NCBI RefSeq assembly: GCF_009914765.1
Contig: NZ_WYDS01000015.1
Coordinates: forward strand, 1 to 64,000
From: Halodesulfovibrio sp. MK-HDV
Lineage (GTDB): Bacteria > Desulfobacterota > Desulfovibrionia > Desulfovibrionales > Desulfovibrionaceae
Length of the DNA: 64,000 nucleotides
Direction of reading: 5' to 3'
The position numbers and the translations under genes are program-made. This document shows, in pieces, positions 25,946 to 34,869 of the stretch (positions within the stretch are counted from its first letter, which is position 1; the number at the start of each line of letters is the position of its first letter). The notes beneath the pieces were generated by a model. The model saw nothing but the letters and a program-made list of their open reading frames with translations. It did no database searches and was not told the origin of the DNA.

Positions 25946-26809
25946 ATGTATAAAAAAATGCTTGTAGCTTTTGACGGCGCAGAATCATCCTTGGATATAG
26001 TTCGGCAGGCAGCACGCTTTGCACGTTCTGAAAATTCCATGATCGATATTGTTACGGTTTGTCCGGAGTATCAGGGTGATTTGCGAATCCAAGGTGATAC
26101 AAGTGTTCTGTACAATATGTACGAAGATATTCGTAACGCTCTTAATAATGCAGTCTCTTTATGTGAATCAGAAGGCATGAAGGTTCGGGGACATTTCTGC
26201 ATAGGAAATCCGGCAGATGTTCTTGTGGAGCAGATAACTTCCCTCGGATGTGACCTTGTCGCACTCGGCACGCACTCAAAAAAGCTTCTGCAATCCATAG
26301 TGATCGGCTCTGTTGCCGGTACGGTAGTGCGTCAGACAGATTGTGATCTTCTGGTAATCACCGGAAACAAAGGGCTTTCATTACAAAGTATTTTTCTAGC
26401 ATATGACGCAAGTGCAGAAGCCAACGCTGCGGCGCAACAGGCGAGCGCATTGGCAGAACGCTATGGCTCTCGACTTACAGCCGGTATCGCCTACGAAATG
26501 GACATGGAGGCGTTCAGTCTTTCACCAGTGGTAGAACGTGCCGTGGTGGAAAAAACAGAGCAGGCTGTGGAAGCCGTGAAAAGCATAGTCGACGCTTCGG
26601 ATGTAAGGGACTTTGATGTGGCAGTGCGCTACGGCAATCCAACACACGAGGTGTTAATTGAAGAGGCGCAGAAAAAGAACGCAGGGCTGGTCGTTATTGG
26701 GGCGGGTGTACGCAGTAAGCTGTCCCATCTTCTAGTGGGTGGTGTGGTGCATAAACTTGTATACAGCAGTGCTTGTCCCGTACTTATTGTGAAGGAGCAG
26801 ATGCAATGA
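25946..26809 (+). CDS. tandem universal stress protein
   Basis: A 287-residue protein of two USP domains. Domain 1 (about 1-140) starts MYKKMLVAFDGAESS and ends GTHSKKLLQSIVIGSVAGTVV. Domain 2 (about 145-285) starts SIFLAYDASAEAN and ends GAGVRSKLSHLLVGGVVHKLV before CPVLIV. The G-x2-G-x9-G(S/T) ATP motif is imperfect in both, so nucleotide binding is uncertain. It is 35 bp after the exporter and overlaps the next gene by 4 bp (ATGA), showing co-translation. Confidence 0.88.
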   Translation: MYKKMLVAFDGAESSLDIVRQAARFARSENSMIDIVTVCPEYQGDLRIQGDTSVLYNMYEDIRNALNNAVSLCESEGMKVRGHFCIGNPADVLVEQITSLGCDLVALGTHSKKLLQSIVIGSVAGTVVRQTDCDLLVITGNKGLSLQSIFLAYDASAEANAAAQQASALAERYGSRLTAGIAYEMDMEAFSLSPVVERAVVEKTEQAVEAVKSIVDASDVRDFDVAVRYGNPTHEVLIEEAQKKNAGLVVIGAGVRSKLSHLLVGGVVHKLVYSSACPVLIVKEQMQ

Positions 26810-27156
26810 GCGTAGAAGTGATAGCAGACGAATGTGATGCAGTGTCAGAGCTGGAATATGCTGATGACGACAATATGCGGTTCAGCACATACACCTTTGT
26901 TAATGTAACGACAAATGAGCAGTACGACTTTGACTATATGGTTCTGGAAGAGTCTTTGGTCATAAAAGGCGGGCTTGTTGTGTTTATATTGGAACCAGAC
27001 AAACCGCGTTTTTATACAGTCGAATTGGTGGATGACACAAATCAACGTGTCGAGCTGACAAAGGCTAAGAATGGCTTCAGTAAAATTTTACTATTGTTTG
27101 CGTTACTCGGCGCAAGCTGGTTTGTTCTCGACTACATTATGAAGTTCTTTTTCTAA
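26806..27156 (+). CDS. hypothetical protein with C-terminal membrane anchor
   Basis: A 116-residue protein. Start ATG 26806 overlaps the stop of the tandem USP gene and has AAGGAG eight nt upstream. The soluble N-terminal part is acidic (about 1-90) and ends in one membrane helix (ILLLFALLGASWFVLDYIMKFF), a tail anchor with the bulk in the cytoplasm. No family recognised. It is last in the sigma-54 operon. Confidence 0.65.
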   Translation: MSVEVIADECDAVSELEYADDDNMRFSTYTFVNVTTNEQYDFDYMVLEESLVIKGGLVVFILEPDKPRFYTVELVDDTNQRVELTKAKNGFSKILLLFALLGASWFVLDYIMKFFF

Positions 27157-27329
27157 GACGAGTTCTACCAATAAACTTTGATTGAAAAAGTAGCGTATAA
27201 AAAATTTATGTTGGCTTTCAGGTTGCTGAAAGATGCAGAGTGACGGTGTCACGAGATGGCATTTGTTCCCATGTTTTTCCAAAAAATCAGCTATGCACCC
27301 AACCTGCATCTGCTGAATGCACAATAATA

Positions 27330-27359
27330 GTATGTAGCTCTTGGCGTGGAGCTACATAC
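27330..27359 (+). terminator. hairpin after the stress operon, weak terminator
   Basis: A perfect 11-bp stem (GTATGTAGCTC with complement) around an 8-nt loop, 173 bp after the last gene. There is no clear T-run, so it may be an RNA-stabilising 3' structure. Confidence 0.4.
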
Positions 27360-27419
27360 CCCAAATTTACCCCCAGTTCCGTATCGGCTGCATGAACTTT
27401 TTCCTCCTGTAGCCTTTTA

Positions 27420-27446
27420 CCCCCTTCTCAGTGCATGAGAAGGGGG
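27420..27446. terminator. terminator between stress operon and alcohol dehydrogenase gene
   Basis: A perfect 11-bp stem (CCCCCTTCTCA with complement) and a 5-nt loop, followed by CATTTGGTTTT on the plus strand. It lies between converging genes and may serve both. Confidence 0.6.
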
Positions 27447-27510
27447 CATTTGGTTTTGCGAGGAGCGGAAACACAAGGGCATGGGGATGCCGTTGTGTAT
27501 GATGGTTTAG

Positions 27511-28692
27511 TTACATAGCGGCTTCATAAATCTCCATAACTTCTTCATGAGTGAGAGTACGTGGATTTGTGAGTACGCATGCGTCTTTTTGAGCATTTTC
27601 AGTCATGATCGGAATGTCAGCGATTTTCACTTCTTTCCCGTAGCGTTTTCCCAGTTCTTTTAATCCGCTCGGGATGCCGACATCTTTAGATAATGCGCGG
27701 ATTGCTTTCATACATTTTTTAGCAGCATCGCGGGTGCTGATGCCTTCGGTATCTTCACCCAGCCATGCAGCCATTTCTGCAAAGCGATCCATTTTAGCGA
27801 TCAGATTTCGTTCTTCAACAAATGGTAAAAGAATAGCATTACATTCGCCATGCGGCAGGTTGTAATAGCCGCCTAACTGGTGCGCCATAGCATGAACATG
27901 CCCGACACTTGCATTGTTGAAGGCCATTCCTGCCAGATATTGAGCGTAGCACATGCCTTCGCGAGCATTAATGTCCTGCCCGTTGGCAACGGCCGGGCGC
28001 AGGTGCTTTGATACAAGTTTGATTGCTTTTTCCGCACATGCATCAGTCAGATGTGTAGCTGCTATGGATACATATGCTTCAATGGCATGCGTTAATGCAT
28101 CCATGCCGGTTGCTGCTGTGAGGGCAGGTGGCATTCCCATCATCAGCAGCGGGTCATCTAGCGCGATGGCAGGTGTTACGTGCCAATCAATGATGGCCAT
28201 TTTTACTTTGCGCGCTGTGTTGGTAATAACGCAACAGCGTGTCATTTCTGAAGCAGTACCGGCAGTGGTGTTAACTGCTATATATGGCGGCATACCTTTT
28301 TCTGATTTATCCAGCCCTTCATAATCGTGAATAGTACCACCGTTGGTGCTTACCAGTCCTATGCCCTTGCCGCAGTCATGTGCGCTGCCGCCACCAAGGG
28401 TGATAAGCGAATCACATTGTTCTTTTTGATATACGGCAAGCCCGTCCGCTACGTTTTTATCTGTAGGGTTCGGCACTGTTTCATCAAAAACAACACAGTG
28501 AATACCGTCCGCCACAAGCAGATCTACAATTTTTTGAGTCATGCCGATGGCAGTCATTCCCTTATCTGTTACCAGCAGCGGCTTGGTTCCACCCAACGAG
28601 CGGACTTTAGCAGGGAGCTCTTTATGTGCTCCGATTCCCATCAAGGTAACGCTTGGAATAAAAAATCCATTTACTTGTTCGCATATAGGCAT
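27511..28692 (-). CDS. iron-containing alcohol dehydrogenase
   Basis: A group III Fe-dependent, NAD(P)-linked dehydrogenase of 393 residues that interconverts primary alcohols and aldehydes. It shows the nucleotide-binding GGGSAHDCGKGIGL stretch, the family tract STNGGTIHDYEG, and metal-ligand histidines in HAMAHQLGGYYNLPHGE. The start is set at ATG 28692 with GGAG six nt upstream; an ATG four codons earlier has none. Length and sequence recall the abundant ethanol-oxidising enzyme of Desulfovibrio (DVU2405 type, from memory). Monocistronic. Confidence 0.9.
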   Translation of the reverse strand: MPICEQVNGFFIPSVTLMGIGAHKELPAKVRSLGGTKPLLVTDKGMTAIGMTQKIVDLLVADGIHCVVFDETVPNPTDKNVADGLAVYQKEQCDSLITLGGGSAHDCGKGIGLVSTNGGTIHDYEGLDKSEKGMPPYIAVNTTAGTASEMTRCCVITNTARKVKMAIIDWHVTPAIALDDPLLMMGMPPALTAATGMDALTHAIEAYVSIAATHLTDACAEKAIKLVSKHLRPAVANGQDINAREGMCYAQYLAGMAFNNASVGHVHAMAHQLGGYYNLPHGECNAILLPFVEERNLIAKMDRFAEMAAWLGEDTEGISTRDAAKKCMKAIRALSKDVGIPSGLKELGKRYGKEVKIADIPIMTENAQKDACVLTNPRTLTHEEVMEIYEAAM

Positions 28693-29351
28693 AGCAGTCT
28701 CCATAACTTAAGTTAATTTGAACTGACGAAAAGAAGGCACAAGGGGAACTGCACTCATCGCTGTACGATTTTGGTGTTCGACGGTCAGTGAGGTGAACCT
28801 GAACGTCGAAGATTAGAATATACGGAAGTACAGCCATTCATTAAAATATACAGAAAAATAAAGAGTTAAGACATTCATCAAAATGTACAGAATGCAGACA
28901 TTCACTGCCAGAGACAGAGTGAAGACACTCCTTGGGCGACACGATGTGTCGCCCTTAACGTATCAGGGAGAGTGTTTGCCTTCTATTCTGTGAGTGTTGC
29001 TCTTGATCTGAAACAGTATGTACTCCTATGCTTTTGAAGCAACATAACCATCCGTACATGTTAGAAATAATAACCACCGCAGTAGTGAATCCAGCAAGTC
29101 TACACAGCTTCTACTGTGCAGGGCGGGTATTAGAATTTCTGAAAAAGTTGAATCATCTAACTGTTTGAAATTGCAAGATGTTGTTGTTTGTGAACTTAGT
29201 CATGTTGTGACAGCTGTTTGTGGCTGGAGACGCAAGGGGTGATGTCACGGTTTATATTATTTACGTGACTCGGTTGTGTTTGAGGTTGGCTTTACATAGA
29301 GAATCAGCGTTGTGCGTTATGCTTTTTTGTATCTATGTAAGGATAAATATT
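28693..29351. other. 660-bp intergenic region between divergent adh and modA
   Basis: No gene recognised. It holds three imperfect direct repeats starting CATTCA at 28835, 28872 and 28899 (spacing 37 and 27), a 9-bp perfect stem GGGCGACAC/GTGTCGCCC at 28934-28954 without a T-run, and the GTCACG/CGTGAC inverted repeat at 29244-29269. These are probably regulatory sites for the strongly expressed dehydrogenase and for modA. Confidence 0.45.
29244..29269. promoter_or_regulatory. candidate operator upstream of modA
   Basis: Inverted repeat GTCACG with CGTGAC separated by 14 AT-rich bases, ending about 82 bp before the modA start. Size and symmetry suit a dimeric repressor. No regulator gene lies beside it. 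Confidence 0.35.
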
Positions 29352-30080
29352 ATGAATTTACTTCGAATTGCTCTCATGGGTGTATTTCTGTTTGTTTCTT
29401 CAGTAACAGCATGTTTGGCTGACGATGTTGTTTTAGCATCCGGTGCTGGATACAAAAAAATGGTGAACGCTCTTGTTGCTGAATATGCGCAGCAGACAGG
29501 TAATTCTGTTGATCTTATCTTTGGCAATATGGCTCGTGTAACCATGTTGGCAAAGCAGGGGGGTAAGGTAGGGTTGGTTCTTGGTGACACCGGATTTTTG
29601 AAAAAAGCACACCTTCCCATGCAGTCGATGTACGAACTCGGACGCGGCAAGCTTGTGCTGGCATTTTCCAAATCCGTAAAAGCATCAACTGTTGAAGGGT
29701 TGGATGCTCCGCAGACAACTCGCGTTGCGTTACCGGATGGTAAGAAAGCTATTTATGGCAAAGCTGCGCGTGAATTTTTACAATCAAGCGGAAGGATTCC
29801 TGCAATTCAACCCAAACTTGTGGAAGTATCCACTGTTCCGCAGGTATTTTCATACTTAGCAACCAATGAAGTTGATATGGGATTCTTGAACCTTACCCAT
29901 GCGTTGAATGTTGCAGATAAGCTTGGCGGGTATGTAATGGTGGATGAGTCATTGTACTCCCCCATTTCAATTGTTGTGGGCGTACTTGCCAACAAATCGC
30001 AGGAAAAAGAACAGCAGGATTTTTTGAAATTTCTCAATACGCCCGAAGCGCAGGCCATCGTTCATAAGCACGGGCTATAG
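29352..30080 (+). CDS. modA: molybdate/tungstate ABC transporter substrate-binding protein (ModA family)
   Basis: A 242-residue periplasmic protein with a signal peptide (MNLLRIALMG through TACLA). The mature part starts DDVVLASGAGYKKMVNALVAEY and shows the ModA-like type II binding fold (RVALPDGKKAIYGKAAREFL, DMGFLNLTHAL). AAGGA precedes ATG 29352. Molybdate or tungstate is the usual ligand; tungstate matters to formate dehydrogenases of these bacteria. The permease gene follows 5 bp later. No ATPase gene (modC) lies in the window. Confidence 0.8.
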   Translation: MNLLRIALMGVFLFVSSVTACLADDVVLASGAGYKKMVNALVAEYAQQTGNSVDLIFGNMARVTMLAKQGGKVGLVLGDTGFLKKAHLPMQSMYELGRGKLVLAFSKSVKASTVEGLDAPQTTRVALPDGKKAIYGKAAREFLQSSGRIPAIQPKLVEVSTVPQVFSYLATNEVDMGFLNLTHALNVADKLGGYVMVDESLYSPISIVVGVLANKSQEKEQQDFLKFLNTPEAQAIVHKHGL

Positions 30081-30085
30081 TCTGT

Positions 30086-30763
30086 ATGGATTTTTTTGCA
30101 ATATTATCGGAGCAGCAAACTACTACTCCTCTGTACCTTACGCTAAAAACGCTATGTCTTGTGGGGATACTGCATTTAGTAAGTGGTGTTTTACTTGGGT
30201 ATTATCTGACAAGTAAAAAAAGCATGATGCGTTCTGTGGTGGATTTTTTGGTCACGCTGCCGCTGGTGTTTCCACCAATAGCCACAGGATTTGTACTGCT
30301 TATGCTACTTGGACGCTCAGGGCTTATCGGTACTGCGCTTCCTGTAGATATTGTGTTCAGTTTTACAGGTGTGGTCATAGCCTCGTTTGTGGCGGGGCTG
30401 CCGCTTATGGTAAAGTCTGTCGAAACGGCACTGAGGGGCGATGTTCGCCGGTTGGCGGAGCTTGCCCATGTGCTGGGAAAGAATGATTGGGAAACCTTCT
30501 GGCAGGTTCTTCTTCCCAATATTCGTCGTAGTATAGCGACCGGTTGGTTTCTTGCCCTTGGGAGGGGACTCGGTGAAGTGGGTATAACCCTTATGCTGGG
30601 TGGAAATATTATCGGTAAAACCAACACGCTGTCTCTTGAAATTTACAACGCTGTGTTCAGCGGTGAGTTTGATAGAGCAATGGTGCTGGCATCAATCTTG
30701 GCTGTTTTTTCTTGTGTGATCTTTATTGCGCTGAAAAAACTTTCGTCACCTAACCTGTTATAG
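30086..30763 (+). CDS. modB: molybdate/tungstate ABC transporter permease
   Basis: A 225-residue inner-membrane permease with about five or six helices. The ABC-contact EAA loop is visible (ETALRGDVRRLAELAHVLGKNDWETFWQVLLPNIRRSI) with the later GRGLGEVGITLMLGGN typical of ModB. It is coupled to modA by a 5-bp gap. The ATPase must come from elsewhere in the genome. Confidence 0.88.
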   Translation: MDFFAILSEQQTTTPLYLTLKTLCLVGILHLVSGVLLGYYLTSKKSMMRSVVDFLVTLPLVFPPIATGFVLLMLLGRSGLIGTALPVDIVFSFTGVVIASFVAGLPLMVKSVETALRGDVRRLAELAHVLGKNDWETFWQVLLPNIRRSIATGWFLALGRGLGEVGITLMLGGNIIGKTNTLSLEIYNAVFSGEFDRAMVLASILAVFSCVIFIALKKLSSPNLL

Positions 30764-30783
30764 GCGTACTGAATACAATACTG

Positions 30784-32457
30784 ATGATCACAAATACATT
30801 TCTTCATATTAGAGGAATCAGCAAGCGGCAGGAAGAAGTTCTCTGGCAACAGGGGGTAACGGACTGGACGCTGTTTGCGAAGGATGCGCCGGTTTCACGT
30901 CCCTGCGCGTTGAATGATTCTGTTGATGCACTTAGTTCAGGCGATGCTGAGTTCTTTGCCCGTGCCTTGCCAAAGGCAGAGCATTACAGGATTGCTTTGG
31001 AGTTTCCTGACGATGTGATGTTTTTGCGTGTGGAAACTACCGGAAGCAGCCTGTATTATGATTCGCTCACTATGATAGGCTGGTCGTTTGGTAAAACATA
31101 CAATGTGTATGTGGCGGGGGAGGATTCGAGTGCATTTGTAGAAGCAATACGGCGCGCAAAAGTTGTTGTGACGTTTAACGGTACGATGCACGACTGCAAA
31201 TTTATTCAGAAGCACTTTCCAGAAATGGTGCTGCCGTCTGCTCATATTGATCTACGATATTGTGCAAAGCGGGCGGGATTGTCTGGCGGCAGAACGGCCA
31301 TTGAACATGCTGTCGGGCTGGTACGCCTCACAGCTACTGAGTCCCCATCTGTATTGTGGCATCGTTATCGTCGTGGAGATTCTGCTGCGTTGCGGCGGAT
31401 GATCACGCATAACCATGCGGATATTGAAGCGCAGAAAGTGTTGCAGGATGCCTGCATCGCTCGTTTGTACGCCAAGAAGTCTATTCCTGTTGCTGTGCGC
31501 TCCTCAGTTCGCTTTGCAAAGTCTTCAAGCGTAATCAAATGGGCAACGGCAACGAACTATGGATTTAGTTCCGGCATTAAAATCTCTGCATACAAAGGTG
31601 ATCAAGCTCCTGCTGTGACCTACAGCCAGTTGCAAGCGGAAATGTCGCTTGATGATGTTTGCGTTGTGGGAATAGATCTCGTTGCGTCAGAAAAAAGGGA
31701 GTCCGGTTTTTGTGTTCTGCGCGGCAATATTGCGACGACATCACGCATGAAGACTGATGAAGATATGATTGAAGCGGCACTCGTTGCAGGAGCAAATTTA
31801 ATTTCTATAGATTCCCCGCTTGGTATCCCTCATGGACGAACAACGTTTTGGGATGATGACATCATGCGTGAGCAGTATGGCATTACTCGTGAATGCGAAA
31901 GGGTGTTAAAGCAGCGCGGGATTTCGAGCTATCCTTGTCTTATTCCCAGTATGCAAAAGTTAACGCAGCGGGGCATGGGGCTTGCGGCCAAATTTAAGGC
32001 GCTTGGTCTGGAAGTAATTGAAGGGTACCCCGGCGGCACGCAGGACATTCTTTCTATTCCGCGCAAGCAGGCAGGGTTGGCAGATCTTATTGAGGGACTG
32101 ATTGAATTCGGTATCACAGGTCAATTTACACAGGGCGCAGTGAGTCAGAAGGAAGAAGCGCAGGTTTCCAGTGCCATTACGATTAGTCCTAAAAAGATAC
32201 GCGCTAAAGCCAGCTGGAGTCAGCACGTGGATAATCGGACACCGTTAGATGGTGTTTCGGCGAAAAAAATTTCAACACAAGCTTCTTCCACCAAAAAAAC
32301 TGTCACACAAAAAAGAATAAAGATCAGCCACGATGAATTGGATGCCATCACATCTGCCATTGTAGGATTATTCTATCTTTGTGGCAGGTACGAGGCATTA
32401 GGCAATGCGGAAGAAGGGTATTTGATAGTACCGTGCCTAAGGGGAGTATCTTGCTAG
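30784..32457 (+). CDS. fusion of an RNase H-like/YprB-type domain with a DUF429 nuclease-like domain
   Basis: A 557-residue cytoplasmic protein. Residues 1-40 resemble a helix-hairpin-helix (HIRGISKRQEEVLWQQGV). Residues about 70-230 match the exonuclease-like RNase H fold of YprB proteins: FLRVETTG, then VVTFNGTMHDCKF and HNHADIEAQ. The first catalytic Asp is Arg82 here, while Glu84, Asp137 and Asp213 remain. Residues about 292-550 match DUF429 (CVVGIDLVASEK, ISIDSPLGIPHG, VIEGYPGGTQ, HDELDAITSAIVG), split by a Ser/Lys/Thr-rich insert near 455-515. It begins 21 bp after modB, so it is likely in the same operon. Nucleic acid processing is the likely role; the link to metal uptake is unexplained. 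Confidence 0.75.
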   Translation: MITNTFLHIRGISKRQEEVLWQQGVTDWTLFAKDAPVSRPCALNDSVDALSSGDAEFFARALPKAEHYRIALEFPDDVMFLRVETTGSSLYYDSLTMIGWSFGKTYNVYVAGEDSSAFVEAIRRAKVVVTFNGTMHDCKFIQKHFPEMVLPSAHIDLRYCAKRAGLSGGRTAIEHAVGLVRLTATESPSVLWHRYRRGDSAALRRMITHNHADIEAQKVLQDACIARLYAKKSIPVAVRSSVRFAKSSSVIKWATATNYGFSSGIKISAYKGDQAPAVTYSQLQAEMSLDDVCVVGIDLVASEKRESGFCVLRGNIATTSRMKTDEDMIEAALVAGANLISIDSPLGIPHGRTTFWDDDIMREQYGITRECERVLKQRGISSYPCLIPSMQKLTQRGMGLAAKFKALGLEVIEGYPGGTQDILSIPRKQAGLADLIEGLIEFGITGQFTQGAVSQKEEAQVSSAITISPKKIRAKASWSQHVDNRTPLDGVSAKKISTQASSTKKTVTQKRIKISHDELDAITSAIVGLFYLCGRYEALGNAEEGYLIVPCLRGVSC

Positions 32458-32603
32458 TATCTGTAACTTTGTCTGATCCTTGAGGCGGAAGAACAATGAC
32501 TAAGCGGAACTGGCGTAAGGCTTAACGTCGTTGGTCTGAGAACGCACTACCTTGAAGGAAGAGACGTGGTTTAGGGTACTTGAGACATCCCCCAATAAAA
32601 AAG

Positions 32604-32632
32604 GCTCCATCTATAGACAACGTAGATGGAGC
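32604..32632. terminator. bidirectional terminator after the mod operon
   Basis: A 10-bp stem (GCTCCATCTA with complement; 9-nt loop) flanked by A and T runs on each side. It ends both the plus-strand mod operon and the minus-strand small gene. Confidence 0.85.
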
Positions 32633-32649
32633 TTTTTTATGTGCAGTGA

Positions 32650-32904
32650 TTACATAAGAGCTTGAAGAGAAGCGTAATCGTATGCAGCTGTAATTTTTTC
32701 ATGAATTTCTTTGGAAGAAATTTCACGGCTTATTTTGAGCTGCGTGGTTGTTTCGCCTAATCCGTCGTTCCAAGTGATGTCTACAAAGTAGAAATCTATG
32801 AAGTTCTCCGCAGTGTTTACAACTACTTTTGCATACTTAATTGGCTCTTCAGGAAGTGTTCCAAGCGCCGCCTTAACCTCTTTATCAAAAGTGGAAATAT
32901 CCAT
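32650..32904 (-). CDS. hypothetical protein, 84 residues
   Basis: Small soluble acidic protein of unknown family. Start ATG 32904 has AGGAGG a few bases upstream; an earlier in-frame ATG would bury that site. Predicted strands (AKVVVNTAENFIDFYFVDITW) and a C-terminal helix suggest one compact alpha/beta domain. It stands alone with its own terminator. Confidence 0.6.
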   Translation of the reverse strand: MDISTFDKEVKAALGTLPEEPIKYAKVVVNTAENFIDFYFVDITWNDGLGETTTQLKISREISSKEIHEKITAAYDYASLQALM

Positions 32905-33516
32905 ATTCCCTCCTATAAAAAATTTCATATCGTATCATTGTAACAATACGCTGATATTTAGGTAGACGCAGCCTTTGTAGTGTACATAGTGACCAGTGGC
33001 AAGTATGTGTGTCTCAGTAAAATTACGTATTAAATTGTACGTAAATTGTCTGTTTATATTGCAGATGCACTCCACTACAAGATAAGAGCATAACTATGAA
33101 AGAAAATGATCCTTTTTATACGAAGCTGGCTTGGGCAATTATGATGACAGGGGTTGCCATAGGCGTAAGTGTTTTTGTTTACTGCGTTAAAAAAGGTCTG
33201 TAATTGCAGACTGATGAAAAACGAACACATTCTGCGCCGAATACTTGTTGCTGTATGGCTTTCTTACTTCACGCGATTGCCTGATCGTACTTCATAAAAA
33301 AATCAAATTCTTACATACGGCTATATGGCTTTGGACTTAGATTTTTCCGTGTTGTAACACTGCCCAGATTTATTCCGACCTAAGGGTGGGGGTATCTTTG
33401 AAGCATATGCAGGGTAAATAATCGTCAGTACTATTTTGCAACGGGTACTGTAGGCTGAACATTTTAGAGCCTGTTTTGGGTTAGTAGCAATTTGAACTTT
33501 GGGTACATGGAAAGAT
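32905..33516. other. intergenic region with one possible 35-codon gene
   Basis: About 600 bp between the divergent 84-residue gene and the Bcr/CflA transporter. The only frame I would keep is the membrane mini-protein at 33096-33203. The rest is AT-rich with no clear hairpin. Confidence 0.4.
33096..33203 (+). CDS. possible single-helix membrane mini-protein, 35 residues
   Basis: ATG 33096 opens MKENDPFYTKLAWAIMMTG, followed by a hydrophobic helix (VAIGVSVFVYC) and a basic end (VKKGL). This is the polar-helix-basic layout of small bacterial membrane proteins. The ribosome site is weak (AAGAG). Codon use looks real, but the frame is short enough to be chance. Confidence 0.4.
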   Translation: MKENDPFYTKLAWAIMMTGVAIGVSVFVYCVKKGL

Positions 33517-34692
33517 ATGTCACATTTTGTTTTTATTACGCTTCTGGCGGCGTTCCCAGCGCTGTCTACGGATATGTATCTTCCTGCGTTGCCTATTATT
33601 CAGGAACAGATGGGGATACCGCTGGCTACTGCGAACTTGTCGCTGGTACTTTTCTTTGTGTTTTTCAGCTTTTCGCTGTTGATCTACGGTCCGCTATCAG
33701 ACCGTGTCGGCAGGCGTCCTGTCTTGCTGGGCGGCATTACTATCTATATTCTTGGCAGCCTGCTATGTGCTTTGTCTCAAAGTATCTGGCTACTTGTTAT
33801 TGCCCGTATTATTCAGGCAGCCGGGGCGGCATCAGCTTCTGCACTATCTATGGCTCTTGCTAAAGATTTGTACACAGGTGCGGAACGCCAAAAAGTGCTG
33901 GCGTACATGGGGGTTATTGTCCCGTTGTGCCCAATGCTTGCACCGTTGTTCGGTAGTTTTGTGTTGGAATTCGCATCATGGCATTGGATTTTTGTATGTC
34001 AGGCGGTGCTTGCAACATTGGCAATGTACGGGAGCATTACTTTTGACGAACCGGAGTTCGAAAAAATACGCGGTTCTGTTTGGAAAGTCGTTTCCCGTTA
34101 CTCTGCGGTATTGTCCAATGTGCCATTTTCCTTAAGCTGTTTTACCTTTTCCTTCATGGGGATCGGTTTTTTTGGATTTCTTGCTGGCTCCGCAGATATT
34201 TACATTCTGTCATACGGACTGACGGAACAAGAGTACGCAATCTTTTTTGGTTTTAATGCCTTAGGATTTATGCTGGGCTCTTTCCTTTGCTCACGTCTAT
34301 GTATTGGCATGACTTCTATGGAAATATTGCAGGGTTCGCTTCTTGGCATCTTGGTTTCGAGTATTGCATTGTTTTTCTTTGGGCACACCGCGATAGGGTT
34401 TGCCATTACCATGTTTTTTATGACCTTCTCGATTGGCGTAAGCCGACCTGTAAGTAACCATATGATCTTGGAAACTGTGGATTCCGACGTAGGTACAGCC
34501 GCGTCCATTCTCACATTTACTTATTTTATTCTTGGCGCATTCGCCATGCAGTTCATTTCCTTTGATTGGGTCAGCAAGTCGGCTGTTATTTCTCAAATGG
34601 GTATTGCAGCGGCGATTATTCCTCTAGTGGCGCTTTTATTTATGCGTAGAAAGCATAAGCTAGCTCATCAGGTTGAACAGGAACAAGAATAA
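33517..34692 (+). CDS. Bcr/CflA family multidrug efflux MFS transporter
   Basis: Inner-membrane drug:proton antiporter of 391 residues with 12 predicted helices. The family signature near the start is clear (ALSTDMYLPALP), as are the helix 2-3 loop GPLSDRVGRRPVLLGG and the antiporter motif region (RIIQAAGAASASA). ATG 33517 is chosen because the protein then starts like its family; an upstream TTG adds six residues. Substrates of homologues include bicyclomycin and chloramphenicol. Not in an operon. Confidence 0.9.
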   Translation: MSHFVFITLLAAFPALSTDMYLPALPIIQEQMGIPLATANLSLVLFFVFFSFSLLIYGPLSDRVGRRPVLLGGITIYILGSLLCALSQSIWLLVIARIIQAAGAASASALSMALAKDLYTGAERQKVLAYMGVIVPLCPMLAPLFGSFVLEFASWHWIFVCQAVLATLAMYGSITFDEPEFEKIRGSVWKVVSRYSAVLSNVPFSLSCFTFSFMGIGFFGFLAGSADIYILSYGLTEQEYAIFFGFNALGFMLGSFLCSRLCIGMTSMEILQGSLLGILVSSIALFFFGHTAIGFAITMFFMTFSIGVSRPVSNHMILETVDSDVGTAASILTFTYFILGAFAMQFISFDWVSKSAVISQMGIAAAIIPLVALLFMRRKHKLAHQVEQEQE

Positions 34693-34836
34693 AAATTGTT
34701 GGTGAATACTGAATTTGTAAGAATACTAGTATGAAGAATGCTTGATCTGACAGTTTGTGTGAGTGGAATAAAATAGCATAGGCGCTGTTTCAGTAGGCGT
34801 ACCACCGTTGGAATGTAAGATATAAAAATAGAACGA

Positions 34837-34869
34837 ACGTCCCTGTTTTCGAATGAGAACAGGGACGTT
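34837..34869 (+). terminator. terminator after the Bcr/CflA transporter gene
   Basis: Stem AACGTCCCTGTT with complement, then a seven-T run on the plus strand. It lies 145 bp after the stop. Confidence 0.8.

Noticed and set aside
28835-28931. Short repeated CATTCA units, possible CRISPR-like or iteron array
   Set aside because: Only three units with unequal spacing (37 and 27 bp) and poor identity; no cas or replication gene nearby.
32497-32526. Nine-codon frame MTKRNWRKA after the fusion gene
   Set aside because: Too short to support, and no context of attenuation or translation coupling.
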